Source: an uncultured Roseateles sp.
GTDB taxonomy: Bacteria > Pseudomonadota > Gammaproteobacteria > Burkholderiales > Burkholderiaceae_C
DNA: 64,000 nt
Reading direction: 5' to 3'
Assembly: GCF_963422335.1 (NCBI RefSeq)
Contig: NZ_OY729424.1
Span: 2,728,001-2,792,000 of the forward strand
In this document: positions 17,938 through 27,524 of the stretch, one piece after another
Layout: the number at the start of each line of letters is the position of its first letter
Position numbering within the stretch: position 1 is the first letter of the stretch
Notes under the pieces: model-generated
Databases searched by the model: none
Seen by the model: only the letters and a program-made list of their open reading frames with translations
Told to the model about the DNA's origin: nothing
Program-made: the position numbers and the translations under genes

Positions 17938-18939
17938 TTGGGCGAAAATAAAGTTTCTCCGGTGCGTTTGATAGAACTTGATGCCGCCAAGGGTCTTGCG
18001 ATTTCATTGGTTGTTTGGGGGCATATAGTTGCCAGAGACTTTGCCAAACCGTTAGGCAATGAATGGTATTTCGCTGCGAATGCGAGGCTCTATGAATTCC
18101 ATATGGCATTCTTTTTCTTTTTGGCAGGCTGTGTATATTTTTTAAACTCCAACCCTAGCTGGTGGTGGCGTTGGAAAAAAACTGCCAGCAGACTGGTGCC
18201 TGCATATGTTATTTTCGCCGGAGCAGTTTATTTACTGAAAGTTGGTGCATCAAGTTTCATGAAGGTAGATGCACCGTTGAGCAATGCCCTCGGCGACTTT
18301 GGGAATCAGATTTTGTACCCATCCCGTGGAGCGGCTCAGTACCTTTGGTTCATTGTTGTTCTGTTGGAAATGCAAGTTGCGGCGCCGTTGCTTCTTCGCT
18401 TGGTCGGGCAACGAATCGTTTGGGCGCTGGCCATATCCTTGTGTCTACATCTCATGGCCATCTCTGAGTTGATCACAGAAGTGTTTGCGCTTCGGTGGCT
18501 GTGTAGATACTTGTTGTTCTTTTTGATTGGCGCATTCTTCATTCGGCACAGGCAAAATATTTGGCCAAAGCTGGATAGGTGGCGCTGGCCTTTGATTGCC
18601 AGTTTCCTTCTGGTGCTTGTGTTTGCACCAAAGTCGATTCTGCCAACCTTAGGGGCTCTCCTGAGTCTTGCGGCACTTATGGCCGTCGTTCGATACCTTT
18701 GTAGCAAGAATATGGTTTCTTGGCTTACATTTTTAGGCATAAATTCCTTCACCATCTATTTGATGAATTCTCTGGCAATGGGTTTGGGGCGAGCATTGAT
18801 CGTTCGTGCTTGGGGGTGGGATGGATGGAAATTTATCATTGTTGTTTTTGTGCTGTGGGGCATTGGATTGACTCTGCCTGTGCTCGTGCAACGCTACTTT
18901 TTTTCAAGGTTCCATTTTTTGAATAAAATCACGCGATAG
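17938..18939 (+). CDS. Acyltransferase family 3-like membrane protein
   Basis: The start is TTG at 17938, supported by GGAGG at 17926-17930 with a seven-base spacer; no ATG fits. The 333-residue protein has about ten membrane segments and the acyltransferase-3/fucose-4-O-acetylase pattern: RLIELDAAKGLAISLVVWGH (residues 9-28) and FHMAFFFFLAGCVYF. It is therefore a second probable O-acyltransferase for the polysaccharide. The 67 bases before it hold an eleven-base T-run (about 17879-17888) after the previous stop, without a clear stem. Confidence 0.8.
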   Translation: MGENKVSPVRLIELDAAKGLAISLVVWGHIVARDFAKPLGNEWYFAANARLYEFHMAFFFFLAGCVYFLNSNPSWWWRWKKTASRLVPAYVIFAGAVYLLKVGASSFMKVDAPLSNALGDFGNQILYPSRGAAQYLWFIVVLLEMQVAAPLLLRLVGQRIVWALAISLCLHLMAISELITEVFALRWLCRYLLFFLIGAFFIRHRQNIWPKLDRWRWPLIASFLLVLVFAPKSILPTLGALLSLAALMAVVRYLCSKNMVSWLTFLGINSFTIYLMNSLAMGLGRALIVRAWGWDGWKFIIVVFVLWGIGLTLPVLVQRYFFSRFHFLNKITR

Positions 18940-18992
18940 ATACCGCGTCGACGAATTAAAATCTACCGCGCTGCGGACTATCTCCTCAAGTT

Positions 18993-20357
18993 ATGTTGAA
19001 ACAGCAAATTCGCCTTGCCTCCCGCCATTTGCTCAGGCATGGTATTTGGGTGCGCAATCGTGCCGAGGGCTTGCTGGCTCGGGAGCGGGATCCGCTTGTT
19101 AATATCGAGGTGCAGGTGGAGTCTGCATTGTTCAAGACTCTACGCGCCGCAACACGACTGCCGGCCTATCGCGATTTATTGCCTAAATTGCCTAGGCAAG
19201 GCTTGAGGAAATTCCTCCTTGACGAAGTGCCTGTGCTCGACAAAGCAATCTTGCGAGACGGCCGGGAAATCTATTATCCCAATCATGGTCGTTGTATGCC
19301 ATGGTGGTCGTCTGGCAAGACCAGCGGCACAACAGGTATGCCGCTTGAGGTTTTCCGCTCGTTTGATTCAGTCCTCTGGGAGCAGGCTTTTGCCTACCAA
19401 CATTGGCAATGGGCCGGCCACGCGCCGAAGTCGCGGCAAGTTGTCTTGAGAGGGGATTTGGTGGTGCCGATCGAGCAGCGGCATCCTCCCTATTGGCTGA
19501 ATGATCGTGTCGCCAATTGTTTGTATATCTCAACGCGGCACCTGAACGAATTTACTGCTCCGGTCATTGCGGATGCAATAGCCGATTTTGGCGCGCGTCA
19601 GTTGCGTGCCTATCCCTCCGCGGCATACGTGCTTGCGCGATTAGCAAGCGACCATCAGTTGAATATCACCTTTGATTCGGTTCAGACAAGCTCGGAGTGT
19701 CTCTACCCGGCACAGCGTCAGTTGATCGAGCAGGCATTTGGCGCCCAGGTGTTTGATCTCTATGGGATGGCGGAACGAGTTGCATTTGGCATGGAGTGTG
19801 AGCATGGGCGTATGCACATGAACTCGCATTACGCGCATGTCGAGATACTGGATGCCGCTGGCAGGCCGACAGAGGGTGTCGGGCAATTGGTGGGAACAAC
19901 GCTGCACAACCTGGTAATGCCGCTGCTGAGGTATCGATTGAATGACAGTGCGCAATGGGATCGCAGGCCGTGCCCCTGCGGCCGCAGTTATCCGGTGATT
20001 ACTGGGCTGGTTGGCAAGATCGAGGAGACGGTGTTTGATCTGGATGGGCGCGAAGTCAGCCCGAGCGTGATCACTTTTGCGTTCAAAGGGATTGAGGGCA
20101 TTGCCAAGTCACAGGTTGCCCAGGTGGCGCGTGATCGGTGGGAGCTTCGCTTGGTTCCCGGTCCGGGCTACGCCGAGGATTGCGCACGCAAGCTGTTATC
20201 GAATATGACCGAGTTGGTGTCCGCGCGGCTAAATACCAGCATTTGCCTGTGTGAGGACATTCCGAATTTGCCCAGCGGAAAGTTCAAATGGGTGACCCAG
20301 GAGTGGCCTGAGGCCCCCCGCAGTTTTGCTGGCAAAAAGGATCAGCATGTCCGTTGA
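18993..20357 (+). CDS. CapK/PaaK-like adenylate-forming enzyme
   Basis: The 454-residue protein belongs to the phenylacetate-CoA ligase/CapK branch of adenylate-forming enzymes. It has the phosphate-binding loop S-S-G-K-T-S-G-T-T-G-M-P (about residues 106-117), the Y-G-M-A-E-R motif (about 252-257), and a CPCG pair near residue 330. CapK-like proteins are common in capsule loci, where their substrate is usually unknown; activation of a carboxylic or amino acid for transfer to sugars is a guess. It is followed by a second, divergent copy whose start overlaps its end by 11 bases. Confidence 0.82.
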   Translation: MLKQQIRLASRHLLRHGIWVRNRAEGLLARERDPLVNIEVQVESALFKTLRAATRLPAYRDLLPKLPRQGLRKFLLDEVPVLDKAILRDGREIYYPNHGRCMPWWSSGKTSGTTGMPLEVFRSFDSVLWEQAFAYQHWQWAGHAPKSRQVVLRGDLVVPIEQRHPPYWLNDRVANCLYISTRHLNEFTAPVIADAIADFGARQLRAYPSAAYVLARLASDHQLNITFDSVQTSSECLYPAQRQLIEQAFGAQVFDLYGMAERVAFGMECEHGRMHMNSHYAHVEILDAAGRPTEGVGQLVGTTLHNLVMPLLRYRLNDSAQWDRRPCPCGRSYPVITGLVGKIEETVFDLDGREVSPSVITFAFKGIEGIAKSQVAQVARDRWELRLVPGPGYAEDCARKLLSNMTELVSARLNTSICLCEDIPNLPSGKFKWVTQEWPEAPRSFAGKKDQHVR

Positions 20358-21804
20358 CGACTACCTGCACCGTTTGGCAGGCAGTTATGTAGCCGCGCCA
20401 CAGTGGGTGAAGACGCTGGTGGGTGGGGTCTATGCGCAAGTGCCGCCCAGTCTGCGGTTCGGTCGCCGGTACGGGCAGTTCAAGCGTGAGTTCTCGGCGC
20501 CGGCTCCTGTGTCGCCCGCGCTGATTGAGCAGCGTCTGGCGCAAACGCTGGGTTGCGCGCTGGCTTCGGTGCCAGCCTTCGAGCCTTTCCGGCACTTGCT
20601 CGATCAAGCCAGGCGTGACCCCTTCGGTGTGCTGGCGCAACTACCCCTTTGCAGCAAAGAAGACCTCAAGCTGCAAAGCGATCGGTACTTGTCTGTTGCG
20701 GCGAAGAAGTCAGAGCGGCAGCGTATGTTCACCGGAGGCTCCACCTCGGTGCCCATGACGTTCTATCTTCACAAGGGCGTGAGCCGGGCCAAGGAATGGG
20801 CTGCGGTGCATGTGATGGCGGATCGCCTCGGCACCGAGGGGCGGGACGTGGTGCTGGCCATGCGGGGGCGAACGGTGCGTGGTGCGCAGAACGCTGACTC
20901 ACGGATCTGGATGTACGAGCCGATCAAGAAGCACTTGATCCTCAGCAGCGATCACCTCGAGCCAGAGCATATGCAGCGTTATGTTGAGGCGCTCCGGCGG
21001 TGGCGTCCTCGCTATGTGCATGCGTTTCCCTCGGCCTTGCATCCGCTGTTGGTGTGGCTGCGAGCGCATGGGCAGGAGGACTTGCTGTCGCAAGTGGAAG
21101 GTGTGCTGCTCACGTCGGAATCGGTATTCGACCATCATTTGGCCGCATTCAAGGCATTCTTCAAGTGTCCGGTGATCGTGCATTACGGGCATTCCGAGCG
21201 GGTGCTGTTTGCACACACGCTGGCCGATGACCCCCGGTACCATTTTTGGCCCCACTATGGCCATTTGGAGTTGGTCGACGCCAACGGAGCGGCAGTTACC
21301 CGGCTTGGCCAAGTGGGTGAACTGGTGGGGACAAGTTTCGACAACGAGGTGATGCCGTTTGTTCGCTACCGGACGGGCGATTACGCGGTGCTTGGGGGGG
21401 AGGCTGCGGCTGGCTGGGCGGGCTACCCGGTGTGCGAGCGCATTGAGGGGCGCGTGCAGGAGTTCGTGGTCTGCCGCGACCGCCGGTTGATCACCATCAC
21501 AACCTTGGGCGCAGCTCATTTCGAGCAGCTCGATCATTGCTTGCGCATTCAGTTCGAGCAAAGCGAGCCGGGCAAGCTGATTTTGAGGGTGGTCCCGCTG
21601 AAGCCGCTTTCGGATGCGGCCAAACGGGAGATACAGGCGTCAGTGGAACTCAAAACGCAGGGAGGCTGTTCGGTGCAGGTTGAGGAGGTGACCAGTATTC
21701 CTGTGACTGAGCGAGGCAAACAGCGCCTGCTGGTACAGCATCTTCCCATCGCAGCCTATCTGGGTGCGAGCATGGACGAAATGCCGACAGAGAAGTCGTA
21801 CTGA
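20347..21804 (+). CDS. CapK/PaaK-like protein, divergent second copy
   Basis: Starting at ATG 20347 (AAGGA five bases upstream), this gives 485 residues. Motifs align with the preceding protein but differ at key places: the phosphate loop reads T-G-G-S-T-S-V-P in place of S-G-T-T-G-M-P, the active-site block reads Y-G-H-S-E-R, and the Cys-Pro-Cys-Gly pair is missing. The remaining RYRTGDY motif is kept. It may act on a different substrate or as a partner subunit. Same operon, overlapping ends. Confidence 0.75.
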   Translation: MSVDDYLHRLAGSYVAAPQWVKTLVGGVYAQVPPSLRFGRRYGQFKREFSAPAPVSPALIEQRLAQTLGCALASVPAFEPFRHLLDQARRDPFGVLAQLPLCSKEDLKLQSDRYLSVAAKKSERQRMFTGGSTSVPMTFYLHKGVSRAKEWAAVHVMADRLGTEGRDVVLAMRGRTVRGAQNADSRIWMYEPIKKHLILSSDHLEPEHMQRYVEALRRWRPRYVHAFPSALHPLLVWLRAHGQEDLLSQVEGVLLTSESVFDHHLAAFKAFFKCPVIVHYGHSERVLFAHTLADDPRYHFWPHYGHLELVDANGAAVTRLGQVGELVGTSFDNEVMPFVRYRTGDYAVLGGEAAAGWAGYPVCERIEGRVQEFVVCRDRRLITITTLGAAHFEQLDHCLRIQFEQSEPGKLILRVVPLKPLSDAAKREIQASVELKTQGGCSVQVEEVTSIPVTERGKQRLLVQHLPIAAYLGASMDEMPTEKSY

Positions 21805-21805
21805 C

Positions 21806-22882
21806 ATGAAGTATGTGCTGATGATTGGTACGGCGCCGCAAGGCAAGGGCGGCGTTGCGGCGGTGGTGTCGGTGTATGTGCGCAGCGGGCTGTTCGATCA
21901 CTTCCCGGTGCACTATGTGGCCACGCACCGTGAGGGGGGGCGACTCTCGAAGCTGGTTTGCGCTCTGTCCGCGACGGCGCAAATCGCTGTCAGGCTCTTA
22001 AGTGGGCGAGTTGCCTTGGTGCACGCGCACTCGGCATCCAATGCAAGCTTCAAACGCAAGTCGTTCTATCTGGCGTTGGCTCGGGCGCTGCGCGTGCCGA
22101 CGATCTTTCACTTGCACGGCGGCGGTTTCCGAGACTTTGCCGACCAGCAGGCTTCGCCACGCCTGCGGAGCTGGATCGTGCATACGATCCGGCACAGCAC
22201 CCGGGTGATTGCGCTGTCGCAGGCCTGGTCCGACTACCTGACGGGTTTGGCGCCTGGGGCCAGGGTCGCCATCGTGGCGAACCCGGTGGATGTGCCTGCC
22301 GAGCTGCCGATCAGGAGCGTGGAGCCCGCCCGTCTGCTGTTCCTGGGCCGAGCCTCGCAGGCGAAGGGGATTTTTGATTTGCTGCAGGCTATGGCATCGC
22401 TGAAGCCTCGCTGGCCTGATTTGCGTCTGGCCTTGGGCGGCGATGGCGATCTTGCTGCTGTGCGTACCTATGCCAGTCAACTGGGCCTTGCAGAGTCGCT
22501 GGATATCCTTGGCTGGGTAGGTGAAGACGACAAACGCAAGGAATTGCTGCGCGCCGAGATATTTGTCTTGCCCTCATACAAGGAGGGCCTGCCCATGGCC
22601 ATGCTGGAAGCCATGGCGATGGCCGTGCCTGTGGTCGTCACGCCGGTCGGGGGAATTCCAGAGGCGGTGCAGCATGAGCAACAGGGTTTGCTGGTCGATC
22701 CAGGCCAACCGCAGGCACTGGCCGATGCGATTGAGCGCTTGTTGGCGTCTCCTGTTTTGCGCGAGCGGCTTGCCACAAGTGCTCGCGAGCGGGTGCGCGA
22801 GCGCTTTGGCGTCGAGCTGGTTTTGCAGCGCCTTTCGGCGGTGTATCGCGAACTGGGTGCGATTGAGAGGCCGATGCCATGA
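21806..22882 (+). CDS. Glycosyltransferase family 4 protein
   Basis: The start is set at ATG 21806, one base after the previous stop, giving 358 residues; upstream in-frame sequence belongs to the previous gene. The GT-B fold features are the N-terminal GTAPQGKGGVAAV loop, the central FLGRASQAKGIFDLLQA, and the GT4 motif Y-K-E-G-L-P-M-A-M-L-E-A-M-A near residues 253-266. It is the fourth sugar transferase of the operon. It overlaps the heparinase-like gene by four bases. Confidence 0.88.
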   Translation: MKYVLMIGTAPQGKGGVAAVVSVYVRSGLFDHFPVHYVATHREGGRLSKLVCALSATAQIAVRLLSGRVALVHAHSASNASFKRKSFYLALARALRVPTIFHLHGGGFRDFADQQASPRLRSWIVHTIRHSTRVIALSQAWSDYLTGLAPGARVAIVANPVDVPAELPIRSVEPARLLFLGRASQAKGIFDLLQAMASLKPRWPDLRLALGGDGDLAAVRTYASQLGLAESLDILGWVGEDDKRKELLRAEIFVLPSYKEGLPMAMLEAMAMAVPVVVTPVGGIPEAVQHEQQGLLVDPGQPQALADAIERLLASPVLRERLATSARERVRERFGVELVLQRLSAVYRELGAIERPMP

Positions 22883-24945
22883 GCAGTCAAGAGGCGCAGG
22901 GGCGCGTGCAGTGGTTCTTCAGTCGATTGAGTTGTATGACGCCTGCTGAGGTGTTGTACCGAGCAGGCCACAGCCTGCGCGGCCGCTTGGGCCGGCTCAC
23001 TGGGCGTGCCGCCGTGGCGGCTGAGTTGCCGCAGCGCCTGATCGGTGGCACTCACTGGATCAGCAAGACGGGTGACGGACTGCCGGCAGCGGCACCCTAT
23101 GTGGCCGAGGCCTTGTTGATCGAGACTGGTAGCGTTCGCTTGTTCGCATCCAGCCGATTTGATGTGGGGGCACGCCCTCAGTGGAATCGCTGCCCGTTGA
23201 CAGGAACAGTTGCACCGAGCTGGCCAAGCCATGCTATGTCGCTGACTGACCGGAACCTGGTTGGTGACATCAAATACGTCTGGGAACTGAACCGCCACTT
23301 GCATTTGGTGGCAATTGCGCAGGCCTGGGCACTGACCGGTGACGGGCGGCATCTGCGTTCGCTACAGCTTCAGCTCGGGTCCTGGCTGGAGCAATGCCCT
23401 TGCGGCACAGGACCCAACTGGACGAGCAGCCTGGAGTTGGCGCTACGCCTGCTCAACTGGGCTGTGATTTGGGAGCTCATCGGTGGCATCGGTTCGCCCT
23501 TGTTTGAGGGGGCGGAAGGCCTGGCCCTGCAGGGGTGGTGGCTCGCATCGATCAACCAGCATGTCAGGACCATCGACGGGAACTATTCACGGCACTCTTC
23601 GGCCAACAATCACTTGCTGGGCGAGTTGGCGGGCGTATACGTGGCGGCGCATACCTGGCCGTATTGGGACAGCTTTGGCGGCTTGCGAATCAAGGCCAGG
23701 CGGGAGCTTGAACATGAGTTCCAGGCCCAGGTCTGTGCCGACGGCGTGCTGCGGGAGCAGGCGTTCGAGTACGCCACCTTCGTCTTCGACTTTTTTCTTG
23801 CTGTGGAGCGTTGCGCTGCATCGGCGGGTGAACCGGTTTCACCCGCCAGCCTGCAACGCATGCACTCGATGTGCCGCTTCATGGCAGCGATGACGACGAA
23901 GCAGGGGGCGGTTCCAATGGTCGGCGACGCCGACGGCGCTGAGGCCTTCCGCCTGGATCCTCGCCCGGGCCGCGACCCGGTTGCGGCCATGCTGGCCAAA
24001 GGAGCATGGCTGTTTGGCGAACCGGCGCTGGGCGAGTTGAGCAGCGGCGCTGAGCCGCGAGATGACGTCAAGTGGCTGATGGCCTCAAACCGGGTGCCGG
24101 TAGAGCACCCGGTCTCGCTGTCTGAAGATTATCCCGAGGGCGGGTATTTCTTGTTTGGGAATGACTGGGGCACTGCGAACGAAGTCAAAGGCTTCGTGGA
24201 TGCGGGCGCGGTGGGCTATTTGGGCATCGCCGCTCATGGCCATGCCGATGCGCTCCAGGTATGGCTATCGATCGGTGGCGTGCCTTTGCTGGTTGATCCA
24301 GGCACGTATTCATACCGTGCAGACAAGAAATGGCGGGACTATTTTCGCGGCACGTCTGCGCACAACACGATTCGGATCGACGGTAAAGATCAATCGGTCA
24401 GTGGTGGCCGATTCATGTGGACGCGAAAGGCCCGCGTGCATGATGTCAATGTCTCAAGGGCAGAAGGCGGTGGGTTTGAACTGGAGGCTTGGCATGACGG
24501 CTATACCCGGTTGCCGGGCCGGCATACCCACTCGCGCAGTGTCAAGTACGCACCGACAGAGCGACAACTCATCGTCCGTGACGAGGTTGCGGGCACGGCC
24601 TCAGCGGCGGTGGAGCTTTTCTGGCACGTGGCTCCTGGCTGGCAAGTAGGCAGGGAGGGGGCGACTGTCGTGATGACGATGGGCACGTATCGTGCCGAAA
24701 TGAAGTTCCAATCCGAAGCCGATGCTCGGATAGAGTTGATTTCAGGTCAGGAAGAGGATGAGCCTCTCGGTTGGTACTCAACCACCTACGGGGAGAAGCT
24801 GCCTTGCACGACAATCCGCTGGACCGCGCAGGGCGAGAACGTGGGGGTAGTGACGATGTTCGACATCGGTGGCTTTGACAATACCCAACCACCGCCAGCA
24901 GATACCGGAGGCAACGGTCTCGAAGCCCTCCTGCTCAGCGTTTGA
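22879..24945 (+). CDS. Heparinase II/III family protein
   Basis: This 688-residue protein has the alpha/alpha-toroid N-terminal half (with SANNHLLGE at about residues 241-249) and the heparinase II/III beta-sheet C-terminal half (GIAAHGHADALQVWL, then DPGTYSYRADKKWRDYFRGT). Family members are polysaccharide lyases acting on uronic-acid polymers, which suits a locus making UDP-glucuronate, UDP-galacturonate and a HexNAc uronate. No clear signal peptide is visible, so the compartment is uncertain. In such loci it may trim or release chains. It is the last gene of the plus-strand operon and its end overlaps the convergent gene by 11 bases. Confidence 0.85.
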   Translation: MSSQEAQGRVQWFFSRLSCMTPAEVLYRAGHSLRGRLGRLTGRAAVAAELPQRLIGGTHWISKTGDGLPAAAPYVAEALLIETGSVRLFASSRFDVGARPQWNRCPLTGTVAPSWPSHAMSLTDRNLVGDIKYVWELNRHLHLVAIAQAWALTGDGRHLRSLQLQLGSWLEQCPCGTGPNWTSSLELALRLLNWAVIWELIGGIGSPLFEGAEGLALQGWWLASINQHVRTIDGNYSRHSSANNHLLGELAGVYVAAHTWPYWDSFGGLRIKARRELEHEFQAQVCADGVLREQAFEYATFVFDFFLAVERCAASAGEPVSPASLQRMHSMCRFMAAMTTKQGAVPMVGDADGAEAFRLDPRPGRDPVAAMLAKGAWLFGEPALGELSSGAEPRDDVKWLMASNRVPVEHPVSLSEDYPEGGYFLFGNDWGTANEVKGFVDAGAVGYLGIAAHGHADALQVWLSIGGVPLLVDPGTYSYRADKKWRDYFRGTSAHNTIRIDGKDQSVSGGRFMWTRKARVHDVNVSRAEGGGFELEAWHDGYTRLPGRHTHSRSVKYAPTERQLIVRDEVAGTASAAVELFWHVAPGWQVGREGATVVMTMGTYRAEMKFQSEADARIELISGQEEDEPLGWYSTTYGEKLPCTTIRWTAQGENVGVVTMFDIGGFDNTQPPPADTGGNGLEALLLSV

Positions 24946-26581
24946 GTCGCGCCAGCAAAGGGCTAAGCGTAAATTTCTGGGGCTGTGAATCGACGCAACT
25001 CAGGCCCGGCACTTCGTTGATCGTATGCCTCGGGATCGTGCCTCGCAGGCCGGGCACTGGCAGAGCACCTAGATCGCGTTCAACGAAGTTGTGGATGCTG
25101 AGTTCCTGTACCTCGGTGAGCCGGATCGCACCGCCGTATGTTGACGAGCAGTCTTGTGTCGGTCGGATGATCTTGCCATCCCTTACATACATCGCTCCGG
25201 CCGGCCGGGCGTTCCGACCGTCGATCTTGATCGGGTTCAGCGCGTGCGCTGTCCACGGCCCCAGCGGGGTGTCGGCCCAGTAGAGATTGAGTTCGTCGTA
25301 GCTGCAGGCGCCGGTTTCGGCATGCCCGGCAAACATCCACCACAGGCCCTGCCACTCAATCAAGGTGGCATCCATCAGCCTGGCACCAGAAATCAAGGTC
25401 TTTACTTTGGTCCAGCCTCGTGGGAAGTTGGCCGTCGCGTACAGATCGACTGTCAGATTTTCGGACGACTCCGGAATCATGTAAGTCGTTCCTTCCCAAG
25501 AGAAGCAAAATGGGTAGGACAAATGCCAGGGCTCTTTGAGCACAATTTCCGGGGGACTCATGGTGCCGTCGGGCATCAAGTCAATCAATGCAATATGTCC
25601 ACGGTTGCTTGCATAGGGCAACTCTTCGAAGAGAAGATGGGTTGTACCGCCTAGGCCGGAAAATAGAAATGGATCGGCCCAGAAGGCGCTGGAGGGCGGG
25701 CTGATGTCCAGCCAGGGCTTGGCCGAACCGGCGGTGACGCTGCCTTGCTGGACATGCATGGACCATTGGTCACGAGAGATGGTGTTCCTGATGGCTCTGC
25801 CGAGTCGCTGCCGAATAAGCTGCAGTGCGGTGCGCGGCTTTGATCCGGGAAGGCTCGATACGCTGGCCTCCGTGCTGGCTGGACAGGGACCATCTCCTAC
25901 GCCAAGTCTGCTGACGGCCGCCTTCAGGACCATGGGCAACTTCCGGATCACCCGGCCTATGCTTTTGTGGAGCGAGCTGTGATCAATGCACACAAAGGCC
26001 GCGAACAGTTCCCGCTTCGCTGCAGCGGTGGACAGCCTAACGCTGACTTTGATCATCCCGCCGGAGGTGCCGATTCTGCTGCGAATGGCCGATCGAAGCT
26101 GAGGCCACGCAGCGCCGTCAAAACTGACTATCAAGCGTGGGGTGTCAGGGAAACGGGTCGAAACGTCCCCTGAGTTCGGTCCGATAGCCACGATGTATTG
26201 GGGTTCCCACTTCCGCAACTCTTGGCAGATGTCGTCCCAGGCCATGGGAGCAATCGGCAACTTCGATGGCGACCTACGGGCATGGGCCAAAGTTTGGTCA
26301 AGCCTGTCATAGAGGAACTCGATGCCATTCAATGCTTCAGGCGGAACAGCTTCTGCCGCAAACAAGCGAAGACAGGGGTCTTGATGGGCAGCAAAGCAAC
26401 TCAACAAGAGCGGGTCTGCTGCGCAAATGATGGCCAGCCGAGGGGCATTGGCGCCTGGAAGAATGGATGCGCTCATGGGTATTTTGATAGCTGGGCCAGC
26501 ATGAGGGAGGCCAGGCCTGGAAATGGCTTCTGCGGACTCAGTGGTAGATTGAGTACGTACGGACATGACGAGCTTTGTCAC
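24935..26581 (-). CDS. GINT1-like protein (glucosamine inositolphosphorylceramide transferase N-terminal-type propeller)
   Basis: The 548-residue product has two parts. Residues 45-200 resemble a formyltransferase-like Rossmann region (RLAIICAADP...). From about residue 275 it matches the five-bladed beta-propeller domain found at the N-terminus of plant GINT1 (W-A-D-P-F, HLLFEEL, HIALIDL, SYPFCF, YMIPES, MDATLIEW, WWMFAG). In bacteria this pair of domains occurs in polysaccharide loci and its reaction is not known; sugar modification or binding is likely. The start is uncertain: GTG 26581, ATG 26566 or ATG 26476; the first two overlap the deacetylase gene. It is last in the minus-strand operon. 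Confidence 0.65.
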   Translation of the reverse strand: MTKLVMSVRTQSTTESAEAISRPGLPHAGPAIKIPMSASILPGANAPRLAIICAADPLLLSCFAAHQDPCLRLFAAEAVPPEALNGIEFLYDRLDQTLAHARRSPSKLPIAPMAWDDICQELRKWEPQYIVAIGPNSGDVSTRFPDTPRLIVSFDGAAWPQLRSAIRSRIGTSGGMIKVSVRLSTAAAKRELFAAFVCIDHSSLHKSIGRVIRKLPMVLKAAVSRLGVGDGPCPASTEASVSSLPGSKPRTALQLIRQRLGRAIRNTISRDQWSMHVQQGSVTAGSAKPWLDISPPSSAFWADPFLFSGLGGTTHLLFEELPYASNRGHIALIDLMPDGTMSPPEIVLKEPWHLSYPFCFSWEGTTYMIPESSENLTVDLYATANFPRGWTKVKTLISGARLMDATLIEWQGLWWMFAGHAETGACSYDELNLYWADTPLGPWTAHALNPIKIDGRNARPAGAMYVRDGKIIRPTQDCSSTYGGAIRLTEVQELSIHNFVERDLGALPVPGLRGTIPRHTINEVPGLSCVDSQPQKFTLSPLLARLKR

Positions 26582-27524
26582 TGTCCAGAAAGTGGTCCAG
26601 GTGCTTCAGGCTGAACGGTGACAGCGCTTTGGGGTGGCCGATCACAACAAAGTCGGCGATGCCCGCTTTGCGGTACTGCTGGTAGGCGGTTTCCATGAGC
26701 GTGCTCTTGTACCCGTCCATTGACACCACACTGCTGGTCGTCCTCAGCATTTTTTTCATCAAATCCGAACGGCTGGGGCCAATCGCGTTGCCGTCACCAA
26801 ATGCCTTGGTGTCGCTGCCGCCCATCTTTTTGTGCAACGCGAAACGCCAATAGAAGCTGGGTGGTACGTCAATACTGGCGATGGGCACTTCAATGAAGTC
26901 GCCGCCGGCATCGGGCGAGCAGGGGTCGTTGTCGAATCGCCAGGCGTTGCCGCGGCGCGCCGAACGAAAGTCGAACAGGTGCTCGTTTCCTTCCGCCTGG
27001 CCACCGGCGAACACGGTGCTGTCGATACGGACGCCGGCCGCGAGCAAGGCTTGACGTATCTTGGCGAAGGGCTGTACCACCCACCCGCCGGCGCGGTAGA
27101 CATAGGCGTGATCGGGTCCGGCCAGTTCCCTCAGGATACTGACGTAGGAGCAGGCCAGCCTTGCAATGTCGGCTTCGTCAAAGTCGTGCAGCCGATACCT
27201 TCTGGTATCCATCTGCCAACCATTGGAACTCCAGGAGCAGTCCTCCCAATGGGAGTGGATATGGAGCTGAATCTCGTGGCCCTCACGGGCCAACTGTTCA
27301 ATGTGCCGGCAGATTTGGTCGTGATCCTTTTGCAACTGCGCATCTTTGTGCATTTCGCGGCGCAGCGCGGCGATATAGGCCACATCAACGAAGAACACGA
27401 GATTCACGCGTTTCGCCTTCGCGATGCACGTCAACGCATCGGTCGGGGCCACGATGCAGGCCTCGACGCTTCCAGTTCTGCGCCCGAAAAATAGCTCGTA
27501 GTCGAGCGTCAGAACAATGTTCAT
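26538..27524 (-). CDS. NodB-like polysaccharide deacetylase family protein
   Basis: This 328-residue protein shows the NodB fold: L-T-L-D-Y-E at residues 5-10 for the catalytic Asp, the metal His cluster H-I-H-S-H at residues 88-92, and YRAGGW for the third motif. It is likely to remove an acetyl group from a sugar, or act as a related carbohydrate esterase; substrate is unknown. There is no signal peptide, so it may act in the cytoplasm on precursors. It overlaps the acetyltransferase-like gene upstream by four bases and the GINT1-like gene downstream. Confidence 0.8.
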   Translation of the reverse strand: MNIVLTLDYELFFGRRTGSVEACIVAPTDALTCIAKAKRVNLVFFVDVAYIAALRREMHKDAQLQKDHDQICRHIEQLAREGHEIQLHIHSHWEDCSWSSNGWQMDTRRYRLHDFDEADIARLACSYVSILRELAGPDHAYVYRAGGWVVQPFAKIRQALLAAGVRIDSTVFAGGQAEGNEHLFDFRSARRGNAWRFDNDPCSPDAGGDFIEVPIASIDVPPSFYWRFALHKKMGGSDTKAFGDGNAIGPSRSDLMKKMLRTTSSVVSMDGYKSTLMETAYQQYRKAGIADFVVIGHPKALSPFSLKHLDHFLDSDKARHVRTYSIYH

